Part shown: positions 14,888 through 23,574 of the stretch, piece by piece | Layout: the number at the start of each line of letters is the position of its first letter | Numbering within the stretch: position 1 is the stretch's first letter | NCBI RefSeq assembly: GCF_000621605.1 | Contig: NZ_JHXX01000006.1 | Span: forward strand, 1 to 64,000 | From: Butyrivibrio sp. MC2021 | Lineage (GTDB): Bacteria; Bacillota; Clostridia; Lachnospirales; Lachnospiraceae | Direction: 5' to 3' | DNA: 64,000 nt | Made by a program: the position numbers and the translations under genes | The notes under the pieces: generated by a model | The model's database searches: none | The model's input: the letters and a program-made list of their open reading frames with translations, nothing else | What the model was told of the DNA's origin: nothing

Positions 14888-16252
14888 TTATTCTTTCTCG
14901 TTTTCTTCTGAAGCAGTCTCTTCAGTTACTTCTTCTTTTACTTCTGTATCTTCAGTTTCAGCCTTGGCTTCTGTCTCAGAAGCTTCTTCTTTTACCTCAG
15001 CAAGCTTCTCCTCGGTCTTTTCTTCGGATTTCTCCTCAGCCTTCTCTTCGCTCTTAGCGGGCTTATCAAAAAGATCATCCAAAGTAATTGTCATCATATC
15101 CTCATTGGAAGGATTCTCAAGGCCTGAAATTCTGCGGGCCTGGTTGGTGATGATTTCCTCGAAGAGGTTACGAACCTCACGGGCATTGGCGAAGTTGTCG
15201 ATGTTCTCGATCTTCTTGGCTGTGATAAGGGCTCTGATCTGGTGCTTCACATCCTCATCTACCTTGTAATCGTACTTGTCGCAGTTCATGTAGAAGATCT
15301 GCTCAAGCTCATCGATATTGTAATCTGAGAATTCAATGTATTTGTTAAATCTTGATTTAAGGCCGGGGTTGGAATCGATGAATTTCTTCATGGGCTTGGT
15401 GTAGCCGGCTACGATAACAACGAAGTCATCTCTGTTGTCCTCCATGGCTTTAAGGATGGTATCGATGGCTTCCTGTCCGAAAGCATCGTCCTTCTGAGCC
15501 AGTGAATATGCCTCATCTATGAAAAGAACGCCGCCCATGGCCTTCTTTATCTGCTCTGTGGTCTTGATGGCTGTCTGTCCCACATAACCTGCAACCAGGC
15601 CTGAACGATCAACCTCCACCAGCTGTCCCTTGGAAAGAACGCCGATCTGCTTGTAGATCTTGGCGATGATTCTGGCAACGGTGGTCTTACCGGTTCCGGG
15701 ATTACCTGTAAATACAAGGTGAAGAGATACGGGTACTGACTTAAGTCCCTGCTCTTTTCTCTGCTTCTGAACCTTTACAAAAGCAGCCAGCTCCTTGACG
15801 TCATCCTTGATGGTAGCAAGGCCGATGAGCTTATCAAGAGTCTCCATGGGATCCTCTTCAGGCTCCTGGGGCTTCTCCTCTTCCTTGGGTCCTGAAGCTG
15901 CAACTGCGTGCTTGTCTGCAGCTATTAAAGCCTTGGCTTCATCCAGTGCAGAGTTGGCCTTGGACATGGCGTCCTCGCTGCTTGTTGCTGAAGGTGTAAA
16001 GCTTTCAGGCTTCTTTGGTGTCTCTGTCTTATCGCCGTCAAACTCAAGAGTAGTCTTATTATCGGATTCCTCTCTCTTGATGGCGTCATAGTTAAATCCG
16101 TTGCCGGATAATGAATTCTTTGCGTTATTAACAGTGGCCTTCGCTGTATTAAAGAAATCCCCGTAAAGTCCGCCCAGAAGCTCCTTCTGTCTCTCAGTGA
16201 TCTTCTTTAACGCTTCAAGCTCTTTTTCTGTTGAATCAAAATCTAAACCCAT
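14888..16252 (-). CDS. AAA+ ATPase of the CbbX/SpoVK type with acidic tail
   Basis: A 454-residue protein with one AAA+ module in its middle: Walker A GNPGTGKT (about residue 185), Walker B GGVLFIDEAYSL, and a sensor/arginine-finger region LKSRFNKYIEF. CbbX and SpoVK are the closest named relatives; they remodel protein targets as hexamers. The N-terminal 130 residues are low-complexity, and the last 60 residues are a Glu/Lys-rich repeat (EEKxEEK) that may be disordered or may bind a basic partner. No type VII secretion gene lies nearby. GGGAAAG is just upstream of the ATG. Confidence 0.85.
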   Translation of the reverse strand: MGLDFDSTEKELEALKKITERQKELLGGLYGDFFNTAKATVNNAKNSLSGNGFNYDAIKREESDNKTTLEFDGDKTETPKKPESFTPSATSSEDAMSKANSALDEAKALIAADKHAVAASGPKEEEKPQEPEEDPMETLDKLIGLATIKDDVKELAAFVKVQKQRKEQGLKSVPVSLHLVFTGNPGTGKTTVARIIAKIYKQIGVLSKGQLVEVDRSGLVAGYVGQTAIKTTEQIKKAMGGVLFIDEAYSLAQKDDAFGQEAIDTILKAMEDNRDDFVVIVAGYTKPMKKFIDSNPGLKSRFNKYIEFSDYNIDELEQIFYMNCDKYDYKVDEDVKHQIRALITAKKIENIDNFANAREVRNLFEEIITNQARRISGLENPSNEDMMTITLDDLFDKPAKSEEKAEEKSEEKTEEKLAEVKEEASETEAKAETEDTEVKEEVTEETASEENEKE

Positions 16253-16502
16253 TTCTTTCCCAACCTACTTCTTCTTGTTATGTTTACGTAGCATATTTGC
16301 TATAATTCCATTCACATTATACTAGCATAAATTCCATTGTTTATTCAACATTAATGAGGGGTCTGGCGATGCGTTTGGGGACTGTTCCCGAGTGCTACAT
16401 TTTAACCCGAATGCGTTGTGACAACCGGAAGCCCCCCTTGGTAGTCAAGGGATGGCACTCGAGGTGCCATCCCGGAGGTTAAGGGTTGGTCGCTCCATTC
16501 AG

Positions 16503-16611
16503 TCAAGGACTTTCGCGGCATAAATCCTCGCTCGGGGCAATCCATGGCTCCCCATAAGCCTTTGGCGCTGCGGTTTATTCCACGGTTCCTTGACTTCATT
16601 CCCGCTCAGGG
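16503..16611 (+). repeat. 109-bp inverted repeat, left arm
   Basis: Read as its complement, this arm aligns without gaps to 17037-17145, with 94 of 109 positions equal by my count. Identity ends sharply on both sides. The arm itself has short terminal inverted repeats (GTCAAGG near 16502 and CCTTGAC near 16588-16594). Confidence 0.85.
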
Positions 16612-16659
16612 TAGGAATTGTCAGCTGAAGTAACGCAGAGTTCTCTTCCCCCCGAGCAA

Positions 16660-16700
16660 AATAGGATAAGATACACCGGAATGGTCGGTCTTATCCTATT
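16660..16700. repeat. perfect 12-bp hairpin in the core
   Basis: AATAGGATAAGA (16660-16671) and TCTTATCCTATT (16689-16700) are exact complements around a 17-base loop. Confidence 0.75.
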
Positions 16701-16750
16701 CCCCTGATTTTTCACCCCATAAACACGCCAGAATATTGAGGCTACCATTC

Positions 16751-16982
16751 TGCGTGTATCATTCAACAACAGAGCAACACGCATATCACATCAATACTGT
16801 TTTTTGCGTGTTGAAAAGTTGATTTTTGGCACAGTGACTACACGCGCATTGGCCATCTTCGTATGATTGCGTGTTCAATGAACTAAACCGATACACGCAC
16901 AGCATAATAAATGCTCTTTCTGCGTGCTGTTTTCCAAAAAACACCACACGCACGGATTATGTTATGCACTCCGTGCGTGTGG
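16751..16982. repeat. nine alternating TGCGTGT/ACACGCA motifs
   Basis: The 7-bp motif or a one-base variant starts at 16751, 16777, 16805, 16840, 16868, 16893, 16921, 16946 and 16974, in orientation + - + - + - + - +. Starts are 25-28 bp apart, except one 35-bp step. The last two are part of a perfect 12-bp hairpin, CCACACGCACGG/CCGTGCGTGTGG (16944-16982). The sequences between motifs are unrelated. Confidence 0.8.
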
Positions 16983-17036
16983 TTAGTGTAGAATCAGTTG
17001 CAAATTAAGCCTTTTCAGCGATTATCCACGCCACTT

Positions 17037-17145
17037 CCCGGAGCGGGAGTGATGTCAAGGGACCGTGGAATAAACCACAGCGCCAAAGCGAGACGGGGAG
17101 CCATGTATTGTCTCGCGCGAGGATTTATGCCGCGAAAGCCCTTGA
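17037..17145 (-). repeat. 109-bp inverted repeat, right arm
   Basis: Inverted copy of 16503-16611, about 86% identical, same length with no gap. The most diverged block is AAAGCGAGAC against AAAGGCTTAT. Confidence 0.85.
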
Positions 17146-17364
17146 TATCATGACACAGGCAAATCCTATTCCGGCGGGGGGCCGGCATCTTTTTCGCCGG
17201 CCCTCCTGCCTTCCGACGAGGACGGGTCTGGGCAGCGCCCAGAGATAAAGCTTACAGAGAGGATGCCCAAGTGGCGGAGGGAAACTTCTCGAAGGTTCCC
17301 TCCAAGAACGTCCTCCGGTCATCAATGCACCTTACCATTATTCTTTTCGTCCCAAACCGCAACA

Positions 17365-17396
17365 AAAAACCGACATAGCGCAAACTATGTCGGTTT
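17365..17396 (-). terminator. terminator of the DUF5722 gene
   Basis: On the minus strand AAAACCGACATAG/CTATGTCGGTTTT has a six-base loop and runs into TTTTTTG. It is nearly symmetric and may act both ways. Confidence 0.85.
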
Positions 17397-17423
17397 TAGT
17401 CAAAATCAACTATTCATTTCCAA

Positions 17424-19079
17424 TCAGTCGTTCAAGAACCAGCCGCCGCGGGTCATGAATATACGCTGTGTAACCATGGCGTCGATGTCCATACCGGTTA
17501 TTGCTGCTGCCTGGGCCTTGTAGCCTGCTGCCGCAGCTGTTCCCATAGCCTTGTATGCGCCGTAGGAAGCCTTGGGTGTTCCGTCAAGGTTCTTAAGCCC
17601 CTGGGCGATGTGGCTCTCCATCTCGTGGGCATCATCGGTCTCTCTGAAGAGGATGAAGCTCTTGATGTAAGGATTGTTGGCTGCCATTGTGTAGGCGTAA
17701 ACAATTGATGCCATCTGGTACTCTTCGCCAAAGCTGGAAGTATATCCGATCTCTGAAAGAGAGATATCTCTTACCTGTCCCGCAGGATTAAGGAAAGAAG
17801 CCTGGCACATATAATCTGTCAAAAGATAGATATTCTCGATGGTGATGTATGGAGTAGAAAGGCTCTGGCTTACATACTGAGCCTGCTGCTTCCATGCGTA
17901 AGGATCAAACAAAGGAGCGTTGTAAGGGTGAACTGAAAGTGACCAGTCGATGTTACCCTCACGAAGCATGTAATAGTTGAATCTGTCCAGGAAGTCCTTA
18001 GCCAGGAAGCATCCGGGATTGGACTTTCTCTGCCACTCCTGGTCGATGGAGTTGTAAACCTTGGCATTGCCATTTACAGACTTGATTCCGTTGTAGAAAA
18101 TACGGAAGGCCTTAACATACTCGCTGACATTGAGCTCAAGGTTGGTGGAATTCATGTAGTACCACTCTGTTCTTGCATTGATCTCATTGCCGATAACCCA
18201 GTTATCAACTGTTCCGATGGAACCGCCTGAATATCTCTGAGCAAGGAAAGCTGCGATAGCCTTAAGGTGCTGTGTGCCGCCGTCCTCCTTGGTGTTCATG
18301 GCATAGCCGGGGCAGACATGGGAATCTCTTGAAAGAGGATGGATAAGATCAGCACCTGCCGCAGTCTTATTGTTAAGGATGGTCATTGTCAGCTGGAAGC
18401 CGTTGGCCTTGCACCAGTGAACGAAGCCGTCATACTGGGAAAGAGCAGCTGTATTGAACTGATAAACTCTTCCGTCATAGGCAAACTCTGTTGTAGCAAC
18501 GGCAGGGTCTGATGAAGGTCCTACGATATCGCCCATGTAAAGATTGTAAACCATCTGTGCTACACCAAGATCCTTGAAGGTAGAAGCCTCGGCGTTGTTG
18601 GGAAGGATTCCCTTGATACCGTGATCATTTCTTCCAACGGTCTGTGTGGCAACAGCCTCAGGGTTGGTGATATAGTGCTCATCACTGACCTGAACCATGG
18701 AACCGCCCTGTTTAACTGCTACAAGGAATTTCTTACTGAGATTGGAACCGGGAGTATTAAGTCCAAGATCGAAGGTAAAGGTGCCTGCCTCAGCCCTTGG
18801 GGTGGTGGCAACCACTGTACCTACTGTTCCGTCCTGATATACCTCGTCGGCATAAAGATAATAGAGCCCGTCGTCAGATCCGGGAAGTGAGCTGGCTGAT
18901 ACATTGACCACCACGCTTCCTCCCTGGATGAGACAGGAATTGATACTAACTACTCTGCCTGCTGCCTCTGCCACAACTCCTGAAGAAGGCGCCACATCAT
19001 GGGCACCAACAGCCATGACAACAGTTGCCGCAGTGAGAACCGCAGCGCATAACTTCTTAAAAACAAACCCTTTTTTCAC
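17424..19079 (-). CDS. secreted DUF5722-type glycoside hydrolase-like protein
   Basis: A 551-residue protein with a signal peptide (MKKGFVFKKLCAAVLTAATVVM..., cut probably near AEAAG). A beta-rich domain of about 110 residues follows, then a TIM-barrel of the DUF5722 type. WVIGNEINA carries the likely acid/base Glu and LSEIGYT the likely nucleophile Glu, as in glycosidases of clan A. The C-terminal region contains ETDDAHEMESHIAQGL. It probably acts on an extracellular polysaccharide or the cell's own envelope glycan; the substrate is unknown. The adjacent structured repeat has no clear link to it. Confidence 0.8.
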   Translation of the reverse strand: MKKGFVFKKLCAAVLTAATVVMAVGAHDVAPSSGVVAEAAGRVVSINSCLIQGGSVVVNVSASSLPGSDDGLYYLYADEVYQDGTVGTVVATTPRAEAGTFTFDLGLNTPGSNLSKKFLVAVKQGGSMVQVSDEHYITNPEAVATQTVGRNDHGIKGILPNNAEASTFKDLGVAQMVYNLYMGDIVGPSSDPAVATTEFAYDGRVYQFNTAALSQYDGFVHWCKANGFQLTMTILNNKTAAGADLIHPLSRDSHVCPGYAMNTKEDGGTQHLKAIAAFLAQRYSGGSIGTVDNWVIGNEINARTEWYYMNSTNLELNVSEYVKAFRIFYNGIKSVNGNAKVYNSIDQEWQRKSNPGCFLAKDFLDRFNYYMLREGNIDWSLSVHPYNAPLFDPYAWKQQAQYVSQSLSTPYITIENIYLLTDYMCQASFLNPAGQVRDISLSEIGYTSSFGEEYQMASIVYAYTMAANNPYIKSFILFRETDDAHEMESHIAQGLKNLDGTPKASYGAYKAMGTAAAAGYKAQAAAITGMDIDAMVTQRIFMTRGGWFLND

Positions 19080-19196
19080 ACCAAAACCTCCACATAAATC
19101 CTTTTATTTTTATATTATGTAGAATTGCGAGAATGACGATAGTCATGGAGCAATTCGTATATCATATGGTGTCAAAAGATACTTTTGACACCTACA

Positions 19197-20387
19197 TCAT
19201 ATTATCGCATCTACAAAAGCCTCCAGCGCTTCCTCATCCCCTGAGTGAAGCGCGCTCTTTATAGTAAGATTAGTCTCAAGAACAGTGACATTCTTAAGAG
19301 CTGCCAGCTTCTCGGTCATGAGCTTGACCGTAGCAGGCGCCCAGGTTCCGTTCTGAGCCAGGGCGAAAGTTCTGTTCTGAACCGCCAGGGCCTCCATATC
19401 ATGTAAAAAGGCTGCCATAGGCGGGTAGATACCATTGTTGTAGGTAGGGCACATAAGAACGATCTTTTTGCAGCGCCATACCTCACCTATCAGGTAAGAA
19501 ACATCTGTGCCGGAAACATCATAAACCTTAAGGCCTTTGCCGGTCTTCTCGCGAAGCCTTGAAGCCACCGCATCAGCTGCGCTCTTGGTATGACCATAGA
19601 GACTTCCGTAAACAATGACAATTCCGTCATCCTCAGGCTCGTAGGTGCTCCACTTCTGATACTTGTCGATAAACCAGGCGATGTCCTTTCTCCAGACAGG
19701 GCCGTGAAGAGGAAGGATCATCTTGATATCAAGGCCTGCTGCCTTCTTCAGTACAGCCTGCACCTGCATTCCGTACTTGCCCACGATATTTGCATAATAT
19801 CTTCTGGCACTTCCAAGGAAGTCCTTCTCAAAATCATAGTCATCAGCAAAGATTCCGCCGTCCAGGGCTCCGAAGGTTCCGAAAGCATCTGCGCTAAACA
19901 GAGCTCCGGTGCTCTTTTCGTAAGCCATAAGAACCTCAGGCCAGTGAACCATGGGAGCTGCCACGAAGCTGAACTCCAGAGTTCCTGTGGAAAGGGTCTC
20001 CCCTTCCTTCACCTCCAGCTTATTAAATTCCTTTGCTTCAGGGAAAAACTGCTCCATGATGGTAAAAGTCTTGGCTCCGCCCACCACCGTAACCTCGGGG
20101 TGCAGGGCCACTACAGTATTGATAAGCGAGCAGTGATCGGGCTCCATGTGAAGAACCACCAGATAATCCAGCTTTCTTCCCGCAAGAGCCTCTTTCAGAT
20201 TATCAAGATACTGATCTGAAACGGTGATATCTGCAGTGTCGAAAACCGCAGTCTTTTCATCATCAATAAAATAACTATTGTAGGAAACTCCCTCCGGGAT
20301 GGGAAAAATGTTCTCAAAACGCTCTAATCTTCTGTCGCTTCCGCCGATCCAGGAAATCTTTTCCGTAACTTTTTTTATACCGTTCAT
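19197..20387 (-). CDS. fprA: flavodiiron protein (FprA-type A flavoprotein)
   Basis: A 396-residue protein with a metallo-beta-lactamase-type diiron domain (HMEPDHC, the H-x-E-x-D-H ligand set; a later His in LPLHGPVW) and a C-terminal flavodoxin domain (VYGSLYGHTKSAADAVA, FMN-binding). Such proteins reduce O2 to water or NO to N2O in the cytoplasm of anaerobes. The start is 20387, with GGAGG 7 bases upstream; an ATG at 20402 overlaps that site and is rejected. Confidence 0.93.
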   Translation of the reverse strand: MNGIKKVTEKISWIGGSDRRLERFENIFPIPEGVSYNSYFIDDEKTAVFDTADITVSDQYLDNLKEALAGRKLDYLVVLHMEPDHCSLINTVVALHPEVTVVGGAKTFTIMEQFFPEAKEFNKLEVKEGETLSTGTLEFSFVAAPMVHWPEVLMAYEKSTGALFSADAFGTFGALDGGIFADDYDFEKDFLGSARRYYANIVGKYGMQVQAVLKKAAGLDIKMILPLHGPVWRKDIAWFIDKYQKWSTYEPEDDGIVIVYGSLYGHTKSAADAVASRLREKTGKGLKVYDVSGTDVSYLIGEVWRCKKIVLMCPTYNNGIYPPMAAFLHDMEALAVQNRTFALAQNGTWAPATVKLMTEKLAALKNVTVLETNLTIKSALHSGDEEALEAFVDAII

Positions 20388-20463
20388 ATAATTCCTCCGC
20401 ATTAGTATTTGGATAGATTACACCAACTCATATTATTTTCTCATTAATTGCGTATTAATGCCA

Positions 20464-23400
20464 TTATTTCTTGAATTCCAGAATCGTCTTCTCCACGATC
20501 CTGATATCTATTGGCTTGGTGACATGGGCATTCATGCCGGCGTCAAAGGCCTGCTGAACATCATCCGCATAGGCATTGGCGGTCATGGCGATGATAGGAA
20601 TCCTCTGGGACCAGTCTGTGCCCAGGGCTCTGATGGCTGCAGCCGCCTCATAGCCGTTCATAACAGGCATCTGGATATCCATAAGGATCATGTCATAGTC
20701 GCCCTCATTGGCGTTCTTGAACATCTCAACAACTTCCTGTCCGTTGACGCCACGGGTAACGGTGGCACCTTCCATATCCATCAGCTCGATAAGGATATCC
20801 GCATTGATATCATTGTCCTCAGCAGCCAGGAACTTAAGGCCCTGCAAAGGCTTGGTGGCAGTCTCAGAGGTTTCTTCAGCCTTCTCTTTTTCCTTCAGTT
20901 CCTCCAGAGCCTGCCTCATAATGAACTCGCGAACAGGCTTCTGTATCACAATATTGGCTCCGGCAGCCTTCAGTTCGTCTTCCACAGCGTCCATATCTTC
21001 CACTGCCGCAACTATCCTGGTGCCCTTCATTTCCTCTATGGCTCTTATCTTCTTAATAAGCTCCGCAAGAGACATATCCTCTATGGAGTCATCCACTGTG
21101 ATAAAGTCAAATTCCATGCCCTTTTCATGGTAATCAGCGATGGTTGCCAGTGCGGCACTTCCGCTCATAACCACTTCTCCGGCGAGCTGGCTCTTCTTCA
21201 ATTGTTCCATAAAGAACCGGTTCTCCATTCCGTTGTTATTAACTCCCAGGAATACAGTTGCACCCAGATTCTTCCAGGCATCCTGATAATCTGTCTCCAC
21301 AACCTGAAGTCTCAGATTAACCGTAAAGGTGGAGCCCTTTCCTTCCTCGGATTCAACCCTGATGGTACCGCCCATGAGCTCTACGAGGCTCTTGGTGATG
21401 GCCATTCCAAGGCCTGTGCCCTGAATGGTCTTGGTGGCGCCTTTTTCCTCTCTTGAGAAGGCATCAAAGATCTTATCCTTGTACTCGGCCTTCATACCGA
21501 TACCATTGTCTTTTACCGTGAAGCGCACATTGTTAAAGCCCTCAGATGAAGTCTGGGACTCCTCTATGGTAAACTCGATCCTGCCGCCCTCAGGGGTGTA
21601 TTTAACCGCATTTCCAAGGATATTGACCAGGATCTCATTGACTCTCTGCTTATCAGCCATGAACTTGTCGTGTAAAAGACCGTCCTGATTGACGATATAT
21701 TCCTGGTTCTTATTCTTGGCCTGCATTCCGATAACGGTATTAACCTCCTCCAGGAGCATTCTAATCTCCATCTCCTGAATATCAAGGGTGGTCTTGCCGC
21801 TCTCGATCTTACTCATATCAAGGACATCATTAAGAAGTCCCAGGAGGTTATGGGATGCAAGGCTGATCTTATGGGTATATTCCTTAACCTTATCGGGCTC
21901 AGTGCTGTGCTTTTCGATAAGGAGGTTGAATCCTGTAATGGCGTTCATAGGTGTCCTGAAATCGTGGGACATGTTGGCAAGGAAGCTGGTCTTTGCCTTG
22001 TTGGCTGTCTCAGCCGCATGGAGAGCCTCCTGCAGCTGGTGATTACGCCTGAACTCCTGGGTTCTGTCATAGAGGGCAACGGCAAGACGCTTACCGCCAT
22101 CATCGATGGTGCTTACTACCACGCCTCTGTAATACAGATGCTCTTTGGTCTTGGCATTCTCAAACTTGATCTCTTCCATGACCACAATATCGCCGGTGCG
22201 CATGCACTCTTCGATCTTGTCACTGATCTTGACGTTTTCCTTGAATCTCTCATCCTCAATCTGAACCGTTGAAAGATTTCTGATATCCTCTTTTACCTCG
22301 TCCAGAGGAATTCCAAGGGTTGCCTCCACATTGGAGGTCACGAAGTCAGGAGCGAAGTCCTCGCCGTTCATAACCGCAAGAATATCGTTGTTCTGCTCAA
22401 CCACAAAGTCAAACAGCCACTCTCTGTAATGGATATCGCTCTCTTTTAGCTTGATATCCTCCTCATTTCGCTTGTTGATCTCATCCATCATTTCCTTGAG
22501 CTTTATGGCCATGCCTGTCATTGACTCCGCCAGCATGCTTATCTCATCTTCATATCTGTCGTAGTAGGCCACTTCGAAGTTTCCGCTCTTGACCTCATTA
22601 GCCACAGCATTAAGGCTGTTGACACGTTTGATGAGGTTATTGGCAAAAATGGACGCAGATCCATAGGAAAGAACGAAGATTATGATGGCAATGACAATAA
22701 CGGTCCTGAGCATTCTGAATACGTCCGTGGTTATGTCACGGCGATCCACATAGTAATAAACCGTCCAGTCATTAGTGATCTTTTCGGAGGATAAAAGATA
22801 GAAGCTCTGGGTATAGCTGAATTTCTCTGCCGTCTCTTCATGCTTGCCATCTTTTATGGTCTCCAAAACGGCATAGTCCACAGCTTCGCTTTCCGTTGCT
22901 TTATGAATAACGGTCTCCTCATTATTATTGAGAACATAGATACCATTTGATAAATAGCTGGTCTGATTAACGATGGAGAAAAACTGGTCATTATTGACCT
23001 TGATAGTGATCATACCGATAACATTCGAAGAGGTCGCCACATCAAGGAGCGACTTGATTACATAGACACCGCCCTGATTATCGGTAACCCACATGGCTGA
23101 ATATTCCTTTTTACACTCCTCATACCATGCCTTCTCCTGGTTAGTAGAAGGGATACTGGCAAAATCTCCGATATGGTCCTGGGGCAGAAGATGCGAGTAA
23201 ATATGGATTTCAGAAATATTGACATCGCTACTTAAGTAGTACCAGATAAGCGGTTCGATCTCGTTGTTTAGCTGCTCCGTGAAGGAATAGGCATCCCTAT
23301 CCACGTGCTGAAGCGCCTTTCTGAACTCCGTCTCATAGGAAAAGAACTTTATAACGTCATTTTCTCTTTTGACATTGTTCTCTATTCCGTATGCGATAAC

Positions 23401-23559
23401 ATCTGCATTTCCACGCATGGCAAGCTTGGTCTGCTGTATAAGATTGTTTCTGGCAACCACATACGCATACACACCAAGTATAATGATAGGTATGACGATC
23501 AGTACCGCAAATGTAACTCGCAACTGGATCTTTAAGCTCTTCTTATTCTTTGCTTCCAT
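20464..23559 (-). CDS. hybrid sensor histidine kinase with two receiver domains
   Basis: A 1031-residue membrane protein. TM1 (about 11-32) and TM2 (about 285-305) enclose a 250-residue extracellular sensor, probably of the Cache type. Then come HAMP (about 308-360), a PAS-like region, HisKA with NMSHDFRTPMNA, HATPase_c with DNGIGM and GTGLGMAI, a degenerate receiver (about 755-875), and a complete C-terminal receiver with MILMDIQMPVMNGYEA holding the phospho-Asp. No output domain is present, so the phosphate must pass to another protein. The gene starts 15 bases after the solute-binding protein gene, which suggests the two form one sensory unit. Confidence 0.9.
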   Translation of the reverse strand: MEAKNKKSLKIQLRVTFAVLIVIPIIILGVYAYVVARNNLIQQTKLAMRGNADVIAYGIENNVKRENDVIKFFSYETEFRKALQHVDRDAYSFTEQLNNEIEPLIWYYLSSDVNISEIHIYSHLLPQDHIGDFASIPSTNQEKAWYEECKKEYSAMWVTDNQGGVYVIKSLLDVATSSNVIGMITIKVNNDQFFSIVNQTSYLSNGIYVLNNNEETVIHKATESEAVDYAVLETIKDGKHEETAEKFSYTQSFYLLSSEKITNDWTVYYYVDRRDITTDVFRMLRTVIVIAIIIFVLSYGSASIFANNLIKRVNSLNAVANEVKSGNFEVAYYDRYEDEISMLAESMTGMAIKLKEMMDEINKRNEEDIKLKESDIHYREWLFDFVVEQNNDILAVMNGEDFAPDFVTSNVEATLGIPLDEVKEDIRNLSTVQIEDERFKENVKISDKIEECMRTGDIVVMEEIKFENAKTKEHLYYRGVVVSTIDDGGKRLAVALYDRTQEFRRNHQLQEALHAAETANKAKTSFLANMSHDFRTPMNAITGFNLLIEKHSTEPDKVKEYTHKISLASHNLLGLLNDVLDMSKIESGKTTLDIQEMEIRMLLEEVNTVIGMQAKNKNQEYIVNQDGLLHDKFMADKQRVNEILVNILGNAVKYTPEGGRIEFTIEESQTSSEGFNNVRFTVKDNGIGMKAEYKDKIFDAFSREEKGATKTIQGTGLGMAITKSLVELMGGTIRVESEEGKGSTFTVNLRLQVVETDYQDAWKNLGATVFLGVNNNGMENRFFMEQLKKSQLAGEVVMSGSAALATIADYHEKGMEFDFITVDDSIEDMSLAELIKKIRAIEEMKGTRIVAAVEDMDAVEDELKAAGANIVIQKPVREFIMRQALEELKEKEKAEETSETATKPLQGLKFLAAEDNDINADILIELMDMEGATVTRGVNGQEVVEMFKNANEGDYDMILMDIQMPVMNGYEAAAAIRALGTDWSQRIPIIAMTANAYADDVQQAFDAGMNAHVTKPIDIRIVEKTILEFKK

Positions 23560-23574
23560 ATGAGTCCCTCAATG

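Larger units (their letters stand above)
16253..17364. other. 1.1-kb gene-free, highly structured region
   Basis: No reading frame here resembles a protein. From about 16371 on it contains: hairpin GGGATGGCAC/GTGCCATCCC (16449-16473), a 109-bp inverted repeat pair (16503-16611 and 17037-17145), hairpin AATAGGATAAGA/TCTTATCCTATT (16660-16700), nine alternating TGCGTGT motifs (16751-16980), and right-hand hairpins GGGCCGGC/GCCGGCCC (about 17176-17208), TCTGGGC/GCCCAGA (about 17228-17244) and GGAGGGAA/TTCCCTCC (about 17276-17303). Bases 16253-16370 only hold the AT-rich upstream region of the AAA+ gene. Confidence 0.7.

Noticed and set aside
14888..16252. Sporulation gene spoVK
   Set aside because: The AAA+ domain is related, but the acidic tail, the context and the lack of other sporulation genes argue against a spore role.
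16751..16982. CRISPR array at the TGCGTGT motifs
   Set aside because: The unit is only 7 bp, alternates in orientation, and no cas gene is present; CRISPR repeats are longer and direct.
17258..17310. tRNA-like sequence (GCCCAAGTGGCGGAGGG)
   Set aside because: It resembles the start of a tRNA-Leu/Ser D-arm, but no acceptor, anticodon or T stem can be completed.
16402..17325. Short open frames inside the repeat element
   Set aside because: They run through hairpin arms, have no ribosome sites, and give low-complexity Arg/Pro-rich peptides.
20458..21456. 332-residue open frame on the plus strand
   Set aside because: Antisense shadow of the histidine kinase gene.
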